From an uncultured Gammaproteobacteria bacterium (lineage in GTDB: Bacteria > Pseudomonadota > Gammaproteobacteria > GCA-2729495), in assembly GCA_947258805.1 (NCBI GenBank), contig CAMYJV010000153.1:1-7339 (forward strand): a DNA stretch of 7,339 bases, written 5' to 3'. Every line of letters starts with the position of its first letter. The first letter of the stretch is position 1. The notes under the pieces were generated by a model. The model saw nothing but the letters and a program-made list of their open reading frames with translations, did not search any database and was not told where the DNA came from. The position numbers and the translations under genes are program-made. Shown here one piece after another: positions 1 through 6,258 of the stretch.

Positions 1-1394
1 AGGTCGCGGTGCACGTTGCCGAAGCGATCGTCACGAAAGATCACGGTCACGAGCTGAATGCCTTCCGCCACCGCGGTGGCCACTTCCTGCACGTTGTACA
101 TGAAGCCGCCGTCGCCACTGATCTGCAGCACGGGTTTGTCCGGGTGCGCGACCTTCACGCCCAGCGCGGTGGCATAGCCGAAGCCCAGCGTGCCCTGGTA
201 GCCGCTGGAGATGAAGTGGCGGGGCAGGTAGGACGGAAAACCGAACCAGGACGCAAAGCCGGTCTGCGTGACTTCATCGACGAAATAGCCGTCGTCCGGC
301 AGTTCCTCGCGCATGACATTGAGGTATGCCAGCTGCGGCTGGATACGCTGGTACTCGGCAGCCATGCCCGCCTTCAGCGTCTCCAGTTCGTCCTGGCGGG
401 ACGCGCGGGTGCTCAGGTGCCTGGGGAGTTCGTCGATCAGCGCGGCCAGCGTGCAACGCGCGTCGGCCACCAGCCCCACCGCCGGTTCCTTCACCCGGGC
501 GACTTCCTCCGGGTCGATATCCACGCGGATGATGTCCAGGCCTTTTGTGCCCCAGTACATCAGCGGGTACTTCAGGCGGGTGCCCACGGCCAGCACGACG
601 TCCGCATCGGCCCACAAGCGGTGCCCGGCGGGATAGGTCTGACTGAGGTAATGACGGTCGCTGACCACACCCTTGCCCTGCCGATGGGAGACCACCGGCG
701 CCTGCAGCATCTCGGCCACCGCGAGCAGTTCGTCGCCGGCATCCCGGGCGCCGCCACCGATCATGATCAGCGGGCGTTTCGCTCGGGCCAGCAGCCGTGC
801 GGCTGCAGTGACCGCATCCGGATCCGGCTCGGCGGGGGCGTATCCAACAACTGGATCCAGAAGTTGAACTTCCTGCTCTAACTCCATGATATCCGGTGCC
901 ATTTCCAGCTCGACAGGCCGCGGCCTGCCGGTGCGTAACTGGCGGAAGGCTTCAGCCACCAGTCCCGGCGCATCTTCCGGGCGTTCGATTCGTTCGGCCC
1001 ACTTGGTGAGCCCGCGCATGATGGCCAGCTGGTCCGGCAGCTCGTGCAGGTAGCCAGCGCCGGAGCCGATGCCGACTGTCGGCACCTGGCCGGTCAGGCA
1101 CAGCACCGGGGCATTGCAGGCCCACGCGGTGCACAGCGCAGTGGTGGTGTTCAGCACGCCGGGGCCGGGCACGACATCGTAGACGCCGACCCGGCCGGTG
1201 GAATGCGCATAGCCGAAGGCCATGTACGCGGCGCCCTGTTCATGGCGGGAAGTGATGATGCGGACTTGATCGCGTTGGCGGTAGAACGCGTCGTACAGGT
1301 AGTACAACTGGCCGCCGGGCAGACCGAATATCGTGTCGACACCGTGATTCACCACGGAGCGTACGATGGCCTGGGCGCCGGTCATCCGAGTCAT
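1..1394 (-). CDS. ThDP-dependent acetolactate-synthase-like enzyme (C-terminus cut by window edge)
   Basis: The minus-strand frame encodes 464 residues with no stop before the left edge. The family is usually about 550-590 residues, so roughly 100 are missing. Seen: an N-terminal ThDP domain with FGLPGGQLYYLYDAF (23-37) and RHEQGAAYMAFGYA (50-63), in which Glu52 matches the cofactor-activating Glu; TGQVPT followed by a TKW motif as in acetohydroxyacid synthases; a middle domain; and a C-terminal ThDP/Mg motif SGDGGFMYNVQE starting near 426 (GDG 427-429). The second metal-ligand position, usually Asn, appears to be Asp455. The synthase marker TSGPGATN reads VPGPGVLN here, and the segment after TGQVPT differs from synthases, so a biosynthetic role (ilvB) is doubtful. 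A 2-keto-acid decarboxylase or carboligase of unknown substrate is more likely. The start at 1394 has AGGA 10 nt upstream (1405-1408); an ATG three codons later is possible. It is divergent from the SDR and shares an operator-like site with manD. Confidence 0.88.
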   Translation of the reverse strand, partial: MTRMTGAQAIVRSVVNHGVDTIFGLPGGQLYYLYDAFYRQRDQVRIITSRHEQGAAYMAFGYAHSTGRVGVYDVVPGPGVLNTTTALCTAWACNAPVLCLTGQVPTVGIGSGAGYLHELPDQLAIMRGLTKWAERIERPEDAPGLVAEAFRQLRTGRPRPVELEMAPDIMELEQEVQLLDPVVGYAPAEPDPDAVTAAARLLARAKRPLIMIGGGARDAGDELLAVAEMLQAPVVSHRQGKGVVSDRHYLSQTYPAGHRLWADADVVLAVGTRLKYPLMYWGTKGLDIIRVDIDPEEVARVKEPAVGLVADARCTLAALIDELPRHLSTRASRQDELETLKAGMAAEYQRIQPQLAYLNVMREELPDDGYFVDEVTQTGFASWFGFPSYLPRHFISSGYQGTLGFGYATALGVKVAHPDKPVLQISGDGGFMYNVQEVATAVAEGIQLVTVIFRDDRFGNVHRD

Positions 1395-1467
1395 TATTCG
1401 CCTATCCTGTAGCGCGCCCGGCGGTCCCGTAAACGGTGGTTAAGAGCCAGCGCCGGCGCGTCCGCCG

Positions 1468-1497
1468 ATATTAGTTTATTACTAAACTATTTGTCCA
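1468..1497 (-). promoter_or_regulatory. Candidate sigma-70 promoter for the ThDP-enzyme gene
   Basis: On the minus strand TGGACA (1492-1497, 5/6 match to the -35 consensus) is followed after 18 nt by TAATAT (1468-1473, 4/6 match to the -10). Transcription would start near 1461 and give a leader of about 65 nt before the ATG at 1394. The inverted repeat 1472-1489 occupies almost the whole spacer, so a bound protein would block RNA polymerase. The -10 is imperfect, so this is a prediction. I found no equally convincing plus-strand promoter for the SDR in the same gap. Confidence 0.45.
1472..1489. promoter_or_regulatory. 18-bp inverted-repeat operator, copy 1 (ThDP enzyme / SDR divergent gap)
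   Basis: TAGTTTA-TTAC-TAAACTA is a perfect inverted repeat with 7-bp arms and a 4-nt spacer, AT-rich in a strongly GC-rich window. It lies 25 nt before the SDR start and 77 nt before the ThDP-enzyme start, inside the candidate promoter of the latter. It matches the element at 4958-4975 at 16 of 18 positions. Such dyads usually bind a dimeric repressor; the internal GT...AC symmetry would suit a GntR/FadR-type regulator, but no regulator gene is in the window and the family is a guess. Confidence 0.75.
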
Positions 1498-1502
1498 TCT
1501 GC

Positions 1503-1507
1503 GAGGG
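1503..1507 (+). promoter_or_regulatory. Ribosome binding site of the SDR gene
   Basis: GAGGG lies 7 nt upstream of the ATG at 1515. It decides the start: the same frame is open back to a TTG at 1491, directly against the operator, but that codon has no Shine-Dalgarno sequence and would add eight residues ahead of the Rossmann strand. Confidence 0.65.
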
Positions 1508-1514
1508 TCAGTCC

Positions 1515-2381
1515 ATGGCGAGAATTCTGATTACCGGCTGCGGCAGCGGTTTCGGCAAGGTGTCGGCCATTGGACTGGCCCGCCGCGGCCACCGCGTCTT
1601 TGCTAGTTGCCGAACGCATGCCGCGGCCAATGAACTGCGGGCCACCACCGCAGGTCTCGACGGCCTCACGACGCTGGCCCTGGACGTGACGGACCAGTCG
1701 TCCATTGACGGTGCTGTCGCACTCGTCATGGATGCAGCGGGCGGCGTTGACGTGCTGGTTAACAACGCGGGAATCGCGCGGCTGGGCGCAGTGGAAGACC
1801 TCGATGAATCCGCGCTGCGCGAGGTGATGGAAACGAACTTCTTCGGGGCGCTGCGCGCAACGCGCGCCGTCCTGCCGGGAATGCGCGCGCAGGGGGCAGG
1901 CAAGATCATCATGGTGTCGTCGCTGTCGGCACTGGTGGGTCTGCCGGGCGAGGGTATTTATGCCGCGAGCAAGGCCGCACTGCAGGCGGCGGCAGAGAGC
2001 CTCCGCTACGAGGTGGACCGCTTCGGGATTCATGTGAGTGTGATCGAGCCGGGTGCCTTCGACACCGCGATGCCGGAAAGACTGGCCACCAGCGACGTGG
2101 GCCCCCCGGCTTCGGCCTACCGGCCGTTGCTCCGCCATCTGTCGGCCCGGGCGCGGCGGCAACTGGGCCAGGGTGACGATCCGCAGCACGTTGCGGAACT
2201 GATCGCCGACATTGTTGCGACGGATCAGCCCCGCTTTCGATATCCGGCGGGTCGGCAGGCAGAGCAGGTGGTGCAGCGCTTGCGCGAGCTCAGCGACGCA
2301 CAGCGTGCGGAGTTCATTCGCGAGGTTAACGACACGCAGTGGTGGTCGGCGGGCGCTAACCCGCCAGACCGGGCGGATTAA
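1515..2381 (+). CDS. Classical short-chain dehydrogenase/reductase (SDR)
   Basis: A 288-residue NAD(P)(H)-dependent oxidoreductase, probably cytosolic (no signal peptide or membrane segment). Seen: the cofactor motif TGCGSGFG at 7-14; Arg33 after the second strand (ASCR), which tends to favour NADP(H); LDVTD at 56-60; NNAG at 83-86; and the catalytic set Asn108, Ser136, Tyr149 and Lys153 (YAASK), followed by the EPGAFDT segment. The C-terminal 90 or so residues are longer than in a minimal SDR of about 250 and should form the substrate lid; I do not recognise a specific substrate. The start follows from the GAGGG site. It is transcribed alone, convergent with the ABC ATPase, and is headed by the operator shared with manD. 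A role in sugar-acid or keto-sugar oxidation/reduction (for example supplying mannonate or acting on 2-keto-3-deoxygluconate) would fit the context but is inference. Confidence 0.9.
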   Translation: MARILITGCGSGFGKVSAIGLARRGHRVFASCRTHAAANELRATTAGLDGLTTLALDVTDQSSIDGAVALVMDAAGGVDVLVNNAGIARLGAVEDLDESALREVMETNFFGALRATRAVLPGMRAQGAGKIIMVSSLSALVGLPGEGIYAASKAALQAAAESLRYEVDRFGIHVSVIEPGAFDTAMPERLATSDVGPPASAYRPLLRHLSARARRQLGQGDDPQHVAELIADIVATDQPRFRYPAGRQAEQVVQRLRELSDAQRAEFIREVNDTQWWSAGANPPDRAD

Positions 2382-2451
2382 CGGCGTACCGTCCTCCGCC
2401 AGCGATGGCGAAGAGGTGCACAAACAGCAGCTTTCTTAAGCCCACGGCTGC

Positions 2452-2476
2452 ATTCACTGCATCGGCAGATGTGAAT
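2452..2476. terminator. Weak hairpin between convergent SDR and ABC ATPase genes
   Basis: ATTCAC (2452-2457) pairs with GTGAAT (2471-2476), and the stem can be extended by TGC/GCA around an ATCG loop with a 3-nt bulge. It begins 4 nt beyond the ATPase stop codon and lies 70 nt past the SDR stop. No T-run follows on either strand, so it is at best a non-canonical bidirectional terminator and could be chance. Nothing else was seen in the 99-nt gap 2382-2480. Confidence 0.25.
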
Positions 2477-2480
2477 CGTC

Positions 2481-3233
2481 TCAGTGCTTGAGGATCTGCC
2501 CGAGGAAGGCCCGGGCCCGCTCCGTCGTCGGGTGGTCGAAAAAGGTGTCTGGCTCGTTGGCCTCGATGATCTGGCCTTCGTCCATAAAGATGATCCGGTT
2601 GGCGACCTGTCGTGCGAAGCCCATTTCGTGCGTCACACACAGCATGGTGATACCCGAGTCGGCCAGGCCGACGATGGTGTCCAGCACTTCGTGAATCATT
2701 TCGGGGTCGAGGGCCGATGTGGGCTCGTCGAACAACATGATGCGCGGTTCCATGCACAGCGCCCGGGCGATGGCCACGCGCTGCTGCTGACCGCCCGAGA
2801 GCTGTGCCGGGTATTTTTCCGCCTGCTCCGTTAACTTCACCCGGTCGAGGTAATGCAACGCCAGCTCGCGGGCCTTGCTTTCAGGCAGCTTGCGCACGCG
2901 CATCGGTGCGAGCTCCAGGTTCTCCATAACGGTCAGGTGAGGAAACAGGTTGAACTGCTGGAAGACCATGCCTACTTCCCGTCGCACGGCCTCGATATCC
3001 CGGAGCTTCTTCAGCACCGTGTTCTCCACCCGGATCGAACCCTCCTGGTACTCCTCCAGCGCATTGATGCAGCGAATCAGCGTGGACTTTCCGGATCCTG
3101 ACGGCCCGCAGATCACGATCTTCTCGCCGGGCGCGACCGCCAGGTCGATATCGCGCAGGGCGTGATAGTCGCCGTACCACTTGTTCAGTGACTGGATCGC
3201 GATGATCGGCTCTGGTCCGCCCGGCGCATTCAT
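2481..3233 (-). CDS. ABC transporter ATP-binding protein, polar amino-acid uptake type (GlnQ/HisP-like)
   Basis: A 250-residue nucleotide-binding subunit, full length for the family. All ATPase motifs are intact: Walker A GPSGSGKST (43-51), Q-loop Gln92/Gln93 in GMVFQQFNLFPHLTVMEN, signature LSGGQQQR (145-152), Walker B IMLFDEP (165-171) with catalytic Glu170, the D-loop SALD, and the switch His202 (VTHEM). FNLFPHLTV and the overall length are typical of the polar amino-acid transporter class, where the protein sits on the cytoplasmic face of a two-permease complex with a periplasmic binding protein. No permease or binding protein is in the window, and the downstream neighbour is convergent, so it is an orphan ATPase here. 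Its ATG comes 4 nt after the eda stop, and its Shine-Dalgarno (GGTGAG, 3241-3246) lies in the last eda codons, implying cotranscription and coupling. The substrate cannot be read from the ATPase. Confidence 0.93.
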   Translation of the reverse strand: MNAPGGPEPIIAIQSLNKWYGDYHALRDIDLAVAPGEKIVICGPSGSGKSTLIRCINALEEYQEGSIRVENTVLKKLRDIEAVRREVGMVFQQFNLFPHLTVMENLELAPMRVRKLPESKARELALHYLDRVKLTEQAEKYPAQLSGGQQQRVAIARALCMEPRIMLFDEPTSALDPEMIHEVLDTIVGLADSGITMLCVTHEMGFARQVANRIIFMDEGQIIEANEPDTFFDHPTTERARAFLGQILKH

Positions 3234-3237
3234 GGCT

Positions 3238-3894
3238 TCAGCTCACCGCGCCGCGTGCACGCACGCCGCGACAGATGTTCGCTGCTCTTTGCGCCAGCGC
3301 CACGATGCCTGGCCAGTCATGCCCGGCAATGCTCGCGGCGGGAGCCAGCCAGGTGCCGCCGGCGGCAAACACGGCGGGCACGGCGAGGTAATCGGCCAGT
3401 GTGGCTTCGCGAACGCCGCCACTCGGGCAAAAGCGCATGCCGGGGAAGACCTGGCTGAACTGCCGGATCAGATCGGCGCCTCCCAGTCTTTCAGCCGGAA
3501 ATACCTTGACTGCGGTGTAACCGTGATCGATGGCGGTCATGAGTTCGCTCGCAGTGGCGATGCCCGGCAGGTAGCCGATATTCAGTTCGCGTCCGGCAGC
3601 GGCGAGCGTGGCGGTCAGGCCGGGGCTGACCGCAAACTGCGCACCGATTTCCACGGCTTTTTCGAGTTGGTTCGCGTGCGTCACGGTGCCGATGCCGAGC
3701 AGGATATCGGGAAACGCAGCCCGGACTGCGGCGGCAGCATCCCACGCTCCGGGTGTGCGCAGCGTTAACTCGATACTGCCCAGGCCCCCGTCCTGCAGGG
3801 CCGACGCAATCGCAACCGCGGCTTCAGCGCCATCGACGGTGACCACCGGAATAACGGCAGGTTCAGGAAAAAGTTCGGGCAAGGTCACTGGCAT
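3238..3894 (-). CDS. eda: KDPG aldolase (2-dehydro-3-deoxy-phosphogluconate aldolase)
   Basis: A class I aldolase that cleaves 2-keto-3-deoxy-6-phosphogluconate to pyruvate and glyceraldehyde-3-phosphate, the last step of the Entner-Doudoroff and hexuronate routes; many members also act on 4-hydroxy-2-oxoglutarate. At 218 residues it matches the family. Seen: Glu42 in IELTLRT (41-47, with Arg46), GIGTV (67-71), SPGLT (90-94), LPGIAT (109-114), the Schiff-base Lys130 in VKVFPAE, and the phosphate-binding RFCPSGGV segment. The fold is a cytosolic TIM barrel. No strong Shine-Dalgarno precedes the ATG at 3894; a GTG two codons in is an alternative. It leads a two-gene unit with the ABC ATPase and is divergent from kdgK, whose product makes its substrate; this pairing supports the assignment. 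Confidence 0.94.
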   Translation of the reverse strand: MPVTLPELFPEPAVIPVVTVDGAEAAVAIASALQDGGLGSIELTLRTPGAWDAAAAVRAAFPDILLGIGTVTHANQLEKAVEIGAQFAVSPGLTATLAAAGRELNIGYLPGIATASELMTAIDHGYTAVKVFPAERLGGADLIRQFSQVFPGMRFCPSGGVREATLADYLAVPAVFAAGGTWLAPAASIAGHDWPGIVALAQRAANICRGVRARGAVS

Positions 3895-3961
3895 GGCACG
3901 GTTCGTGTCGCAACACTCGGCTCATGGCATGATGATCGCCAGAACATACCACGAAGGCTCC
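3895..3961. promoter_or_regulatory. Short divergent gap between eda and kdgK
   Basis: Only 67 nt separate the two starts (34 nt if kdgK begins at the ATG at 3929), so any promoter for either gene must sit here or reach into the opposing gene. I found no convincing -35/-10 pair and no copy of the 18-bp operator. A weak dyad, GTGT-N4-ACAC, lies at 3905-3916 and could be chance. Confidence 0.3.
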
Positions 3962-4915
3962 GTGCCAACAGAAACATCCAACGCACCGTGGTTCACATGC
4001 ATTGGCGAATGCATGATCGAACTCAGCCAGCGCCCGGACGGCAGCGTGCAGCAGGGCTTTGCAGGGGACACGGCCAACCTCGCGGTGTACCTGGCCCGGC
4101 TGTTGCCGCCGGCGCGGGTCGCCTACGTCACGGCGGTGGGCGAAGACCCGTTCAGCCAGCGCATGGTGGACGGCTTGCGTGCAGAGGACATCGATGTCGC
4201 ACTGGTGCGGCGGCTGGCGAACCGTTTGCCGGGCCTGTACTGGATAGAGACGGACACCAGCGGCGAGCGCAGTTTCTACTACTGGCGCGAGCAGTCCGCG
4301 GCGCGCGCGATGCTGAGTGACGGCTACATCGCGCGGGTGCAGGCGGCCCTGAACAATTGCGAGTTCGTGTGCCTGAGCGGCATCACGCTGGCGATCCTGC
4401 CTGACGCTGACCGTGCCGAGTTGCTGGCCGCCCTCACAGCCGTGCGCCGCGCCGGCAGCCGGGTGGTCTTCGATACCAACTACCGGCCGCGCTTGTGGAC
4501 ATCTGCCGCTGCCGCCCGGCAATGCCACCTGGATGCGATGGCTACCGCCGACATCGTCATCGCGAGTTTCGACGACGAACACGCGCTGTTCGGTGACAAC
4601 ACGGCCGAGGAAACGCGCGACCGGATCAGCGTGGCGGGCGTCGAGGAGGTCATCGTGCGCCAGGGTCCCGGAGCTTGCCTGTTGCTGGCGGACGGCCAGC
4701 GCGACAGCGTGCCGGCAGCCGCCGCCGGCACCGTCGTGGATACGACAGGAGCCGGCGATGCCTTCGACGCGGCCTATCTGGCGGCGCGTCGCCAGGGCGA
4801 AACGGGCGCCGCGGCCGCCCGGGCCGCCCACCGGCTGGCTGCAGGGGTGGTCGGTACTCCCGGCGCGCTTCTGCCGCGTACCGCCACGCCGAGCCTGGAT
4901 GCGCTGCTGGCTTGA
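3962..4915 (+). CDS. kdgK: 2-keto-3-deoxygluconate kinase (PfkB/ribokinase family)
   Basis: Phosphorylates 2-keto-3-deoxygluconate to KDPG with ATP, feeding the divergent eda product. At 317 residues it is normal for KdgK. Seen: CIGECMIEL (13-21) opening the fold; GFAGDTANLAVYLARL from 32, the first PfkB signature; YYWR (106-109) followed by EQSAAR; SGITLAI; FDTNYRPRLW (170-179), highly characteristic of KdgK; and DTTGAGDAF (260-268) with catalytic base Asp266. The frame is open far upstream across the antisense of eda, so the start is a choice. GTG at 3962 has GAAGG at 3953-3957 (short 4-nt spacing) and leaves ten residues before the core fold; ATG at 3929 or 3932 would add 10-11 residues without a clear ribosome site. 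Its stop is 109 nt before manD, with an independent promoter in that gap. Confidence 0.92.
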   Translation: MPTETSNAPWFTCIGECMIELSQRPDGSVQQGFAGDTANLAVYLARLLPPARVAYVTAVGEDPFSQRMVDGLRAEDIDVALVRRLANRLPGLYWIETDTSGERSFYYWREQSAARAMLSDGYIARVQAALNNCEFVCLSGITLAILPDADRAELLAALTAVRRAGSRVVFDTNYRPRLWTSAAAARQCHLDAMATADIVIASFDDEHALFGDNTAEETRDRISVAGVEEVIVRQGPGACLLLADGQRDSVPAAAAGTVVDTTGAGDAFDAAYLAARRQGETGAAAARAAHRLAAGVVGTPGALLPRTATPSLDALLA

Positions 4916-4929
4916 AGACCCGGCGGCCT

Positions 4930-4958
4930 TTGACACCCCCGCAGCCCGAGCCTAAGAT
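4930..4958 (+). promoter_or_regulatory. Sigma-70 promoter of manD
   Basis: A perfect -35 TTGACA (4930-4935) is followed after exactly 17 nt by TAAGAT (4953-4958, 4/6 to the -10 consensus). Transcription would start near 4965, about 60 nt before the manD ATG. The inverted repeat 4958-4975 overlaps the last base of the -10 and covers the predicted start site, the classical place for a repressor. manD can therefore be expressed separately from kdgK. Confidence 0.65.
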
Positions 4959-4975
4959 AGTTCATAACTAAACTA
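4958..4975. promoter_or_regulatory. 18-bp inverted-repeat operator, copy 2 (manD promoter)
   Basis: TAGTTCA-TAAC-TAAACTA differs from the copy at 1472-1489 only at its 6th (C for T) and 9th (A for T) bases. The outer arms match at 6 of 7 positions. A shorter perfect dyad, TAGTT-CAT-AACTA (4958-4970), is embedded. It overlaps the end of the manD -10 and the expected transcription start. A T-run follows at 4981-4986, but the dyad is too AT-rich and short to be a convincing kdgK terminator. Confidence 0.75.
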
Positions 4976-5007
4976 ACTGGTTTTTTCGCCGGCTGGAGTC
5001 ATTGCAA

Positions 5008-5028
5008 ATGGACGAGCGGGCCGCATGA
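5008..5028 (+). CDS. Possible six-codon leader peptide overlapping the manD start
   Basis: ATG at 5008 opens the frame MDERAA and ends in a TGA that shares ATGA (5025-5028) with the manD start codon. It has a better ribosome site (GGAG, 4995-4998, 9 nt upstream) than manD itself, whose nearest purine-rich stretch (GACGAG) lies inside this frame. Ribosomes finishing it would be placed on the manD start, giving translational coupling. A six-codon frame arises easily by chance, so this is tentative. Confidence 0.3.
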
Positions 5029-6233
5029 AAATCACCGACGTCCGGGTGATCGTGACCTCGCCGGGCCGCAATTTCGTCACGCTGAAGATCCTGACGGACG
5101 ACGGCGTCTACGGCATCGGCGATGCGACGCTGAATGGCCGCGAGCAGGCGGTCGTTGCCTATCTCGAGGAGCACGTTGCCCCGCTGCTGATCGGGCGCGA
5201 TCCCCACCGGATCGAAGACACCTGGCAGTACCTGTACCGGGGTGCCTACTGGCGGCGTGGTCCGGTAACAATGGCCGCCATCGGTGCCGTGGATGTCGCG
5301 CTGTGGGATATCAAGGCCAAAGTGGCCGGGCTGCCGCTTTACGAGTTGCTGGGCGGCCGTTCGCGGGACGGTGTGCTGGTCTACGGCCACGCCAACGGTC
5401 GGGACATCGACGAGACTGCCGACGAAGTCGCACGCTATCTCGAGATGGGTTACCGGGCGGTGCGCGCGCAATGCGGGATCCCGGGGCTGGATAGCACCTA
5501 CGGCGTGTCCGGCGACAAGCTTTACTACGAACCGGCCGATGCAGCCCTGCCCACGGAAAACCTGTGGTCGACGGAACGCTACCTGGACCACGTGCCGCTG
5601 CTGTTCGACCGGCTGCGGGAACGCTTCGGCTTCGAGCCGCACCTGCTGCACGACGTGCATCACCGGCTGACGCCCATCGAGGCCGCGCGCCTCGGCCGCG
5701 CGCTGGAAGACTACCGGCTGTTCTGGCTGGAAGACGCGGTGCCGGCGGAAAACCAAACGGGTTTCGAGCTCATTCGCCAGCACACCGTGACGCCGCTGGC
5801 GGTAGGCGAAGTGTTCAACACGATCTGGGACTGCAAGGAACTGATTGAAGGCCAGCTGATCGACTACATCCGCGCCACGGTGGTCCACGCCGGCGGCCTG
5901 ACGCACCTGCGCCGCATTGCCGATCTCGCGGCGCTGTATCACGTGCGCACCGGCTGCCACGGCGCGACGGACCTGTCGCCAGTCTGCATGGGTGCAGCGC
6001 TGCATTTCGATACGTGGGTGCCCAACTTCGGTATCCAGGAGTACATGCGCCACACGGCCGAGACCGACGCGGTATTTCCCCACGCCTATCGTTTCGAAAA
6101 CGGGGCGCTGTATCCGGGCGAGGCCCCGGGGCACGGTGTCGATATCGATGAAAAACTGGCGGCGAAGCACCCGTACCAGCGCGCCTACCTGCCGGTGAAC
6201 CGGCTGGGCGACGGCACGATGTGGCACTGGTAA
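5025..6233 (+). CDS. manD: D-mannonate dehydratase, enolase superfamily (ManD/RspA group)
   Basis: Dehydrates D-mannonate (some family members D-gluconate) to 2-keto-3-deoxygluconate, using Mg2+. The 402 residues line up position for position with the characterised Novosphingobium ManD as I recall it. Seen: the N-terminal capping domain with GRNFVTLKI and [13 protein letters not shown]; catalytic Arg147 and Tyr159; Asp210 and His212 (LLHDVHH); metal ligands Glu236 (WLED) and Glu262 (GEVFN); HGATD at 312-316; Glu339 (GIQEY); and the C-terminal GDGTMWHW. The Ala after HG (Ala314), rather than Pro as in RspA-like proteins, is to my recollection a mark of the efficient mannonate-specific members; this is not certain. 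It sits downstream of kdgK, whose substrate it makes, behind its own promoter and operator, and is probably cotranscribed with the FAD oxidoreductase 25 nt downstream. The start is supported by alignment with the family N-terminus (MKIT). Confidence 0.96.
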   Translation: MKITDVRVIVTSPGRNFVTLKILTDDGVYGIGDATLNGREQAVVAYLEEHVAPLLIGRDPHRIEDTWQYLYRGAYWRRGPVTMAAIGAVDVALWDIKAKVAGLPLYELLGGRSRDGVLVYGHANGRDIDETADEVARYLEMGYRAVRAQCGIPGLDSTYGVSGDKLYYEPADAALPTENLWSTERYLDHVPLLFDRLRERFGFEPHLLHDVHHRLTPIEAARLGRALEDYRLFWLEDAVPAENQTGFELIRQHTVTPLAVGEVFNTIWDCKELIEGQLIDYIRATVVHAGGLTHLRRIADLAALYHVRTGCHGATDLSPVCMGAALHFDTWVPNFGIQEYMRHTAETDAVFPHAYRFENGALYPGEAPGHGVDIDEKLAAKHPYQRAYLPVNRLGDGTMWHW

Positions 6234-6258
6234 GGCGCCGGAGCGCGGAGACAGGTGA

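Noticed and set aside
9..881. Open frame of 290 codons on the plus strand
   Set aside because: It is antisense to the ThDP-enzyme gene, whose minus-strand product has clear family motifs. The translated sequence is low-complexity His/Arg/Ala-rich, typical of antisense frames in GC-rich coding DNA.
1..1394. Annotation as biosynthetic acetolactate synthase (ilvB)
   Set aside because: The overall fold and several motifs agree, but key synthase motifs are altered and no regulatory subunit gene is visible, so the specific name is not supported.
1482..2423. Open frame of 313 codons on the minus strand, longer than the SDR it overlaps
   Set aside because: The plus-strand SDR has a complete set of cofactor and catalytic motifs and a good ribosome site. 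The antisense product shows no recognisable domain.
3608..3961. N-terminal extension of kdgK by up to 118 codons
   Set aside because: The extension runs antisense through eda and adds Ala/Ser/Arg-rich sequence unlike any kinase. The PfkB fold begins near 3995, so a start around 3962 (or 3929) is more sensible.
3863..4936. Open frame of 357 codons on the minus strand
   Set aside because: Antisense to kdgK, whose PfkB signatures are unambiguous; no domain is visible in the opposite frame.
4958..4986. Dyad followed by a T-run as a kdgK intrinsic terminator
   Set aside because: The stem is short and AT-rich, there is a spacer before the T-run, and the dyad is near-identical to one in a divergent promoter gap, which points to an operator.
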